DNA from: an uncultured Opitutaceae bacterium
GTDB lineage: Bacteria; Verrucomicrobiota; Verrucomicrobiia; Opitutales; Opitutaceae
Direction of reading: 5' to 3'
DNA: 5,821 nucleotides
Assembly: GCA_937902865.1 (NCBI GenBank)
Contig: CALFNJ010000125.1
Span: forward strand, 1-5,821
This document shows positions 5,415-5,821 of this stretch, piece by piece. The notes under the pieces are model-generated. The model saw only the letters and a list, made by a program, of their open reading frames with translations, made no database searches and was not told the origin of the DNA. A program made the position numbers and the translations under genes. Each line of letters begins with the position of its first letter. Position 1 is the first letter of the stretch.

Positions 5415-5821
5415 ATGAACACCCGGGCCGGCGTGTGGCAGTTACCTCTGTTGGTGGCGGCTCTTTTGGCGGCGGGATGCGGCTCCTCGCAGATGTCGCG
5501 CATCGACTCCGATCGGGCCTTGTACGAATCGTGGCCGCTGGAAACGCAGCAAGCGGTGCTGGATGGACGAGTCGAAACCGGCATGACTCCGGAGCAGGTG
5601 CGCATGGCCCTGGGCAAACCCGCGGAAGTGGTGTCGCGCTCCGCCGGCAGCGCCGAGGACGAGATCTGGATCTACCGCAAGGGCGGCGACGATATCACCC
5701 CGATGGGCGGCATGGGCGGCTCCGGCTTGTCGATGGGAGGCAACATCGGCGGCCTGAGCGTCGGCAGCAACGGCGGCATGGGCATGGGGACGAGCATGGG
5801 CCGGGGAACGGGGATGGGAAC
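5415..5821 (+). CDS. Putative lipoprotein with BamE/SmpA-like domain and Gly/Met-rich tail (3' partial)
   Basis: The frame is open from the ATG at 5415 to the window end, giving 135 codons with no stop. The N-terminus is a lipoprotein signal peptide: R4, a hydrophobic core (about 10-20, PLLVAALLAA) and a lipobox ending AAGC, so C22 would be lipidated and the protein anchored in a membrane facing the periplasm. Residues about 47-90 (VLDGRVETGMTPEQVRMALG, then KPAEVV and EIWIYRKGG) match the pattern of the BamE/SmpA-OmlA-like fold: a GMTxxQV helix, LGKP turn and WxY strand. From about residue 97 the sequence becomes low complexity, rich in Gly and Met (GGMGG, GGMGMG). Similar small lipoproteins are often annotated as hypothetical, and a role in outer-membrane assembly should not be assumed. 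No Shine-Dalgarno sequence precedes the ATG. It is divergent from the ABC ATPase gene. Confidence 0.82.
   Translation, partial: MNTRAGVWQLPLLVAALLAAGCGSSQMSRIDSDRALYESWPLETQQAVLDGRVETGMTPEQVRMALGKPAEVVSRSAGSAEDEIWIYRKGGDDITPMGGMGGSGLSMGGNIGGLSVGSNGGMGMGTSMGRGTGMG

Noticed and set aside
5222..5617. A 131-residue - strand frame through the repeat and the lipoprotein start
   Set aside because: It runs through the palindrome and opposite a credible lipoprotein signal peptide, and shows no domain.

Overview
The window looks like a stretch of GC-rich chromosome from a diderm bacterium. A lipoprotein signal peptide points to an outer membrane. Two dispersed palindromic repeat types and the general style of the genes suggest Verrucomicrobiota, possibly Opitutaceae. 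That placement is from memory of the repeats and codon style and was not checked by alignment.

Bases 2-3145 and 3185-4078 hold four genes on the + strand, closely spaced and possibly one transcript. They are: the C-terminal ATPase domain of a histidine kinase cut by the window edge (2-406); a 598-residue GAF/histidine-kinase-like protein overlapping it by 22 bases, with a recognisable H-box but a badly eroded ATP-binding domain (385-2181); a JmjC/cupin_8 Fe(II)/2-oxoglutarate oxygenase with a near-complete FIH-type active site (2228-3145); and a nucleotidyltransferase resembling aminoglycoside 6-adenylyltransferases (3185-4078).

Bases 4079-4156 are almost entirely a perfect 25-base inverted repeat. 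It exactly fills the gap between the nucleotidyltransferase gene and a convergent ABC transporter ATPase gene (4157-5146, - strand). The ATPase has all its catalytic motifs, but no permease gene lies beside it in the window.

Bases 5147-5414 are a divergent intergenic region holding a second, unrelated palindromic repeat (5231-5345), with 34-base arms and two small hairpins in its loop. On its far side a lipoprotein gene starts at 5415 and runs off the window. It has a BamE/SmpA-like domain followed by a glycine/methionine-rich tail.

How the parts may work together is inference. The kinase pair looks like one signalling unit, with the degenerate kinase acting as sensor or scaffold for the intact one. 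The oxygenase and nucleotidyltransferase are modifying enzymes that may be co-transcribed with it. The ABC ATPase and the lipoprotein appear to be separate transcription units insulated by repeats. No CRISPR array, tRNA, rRNA or transposase gene was seen.
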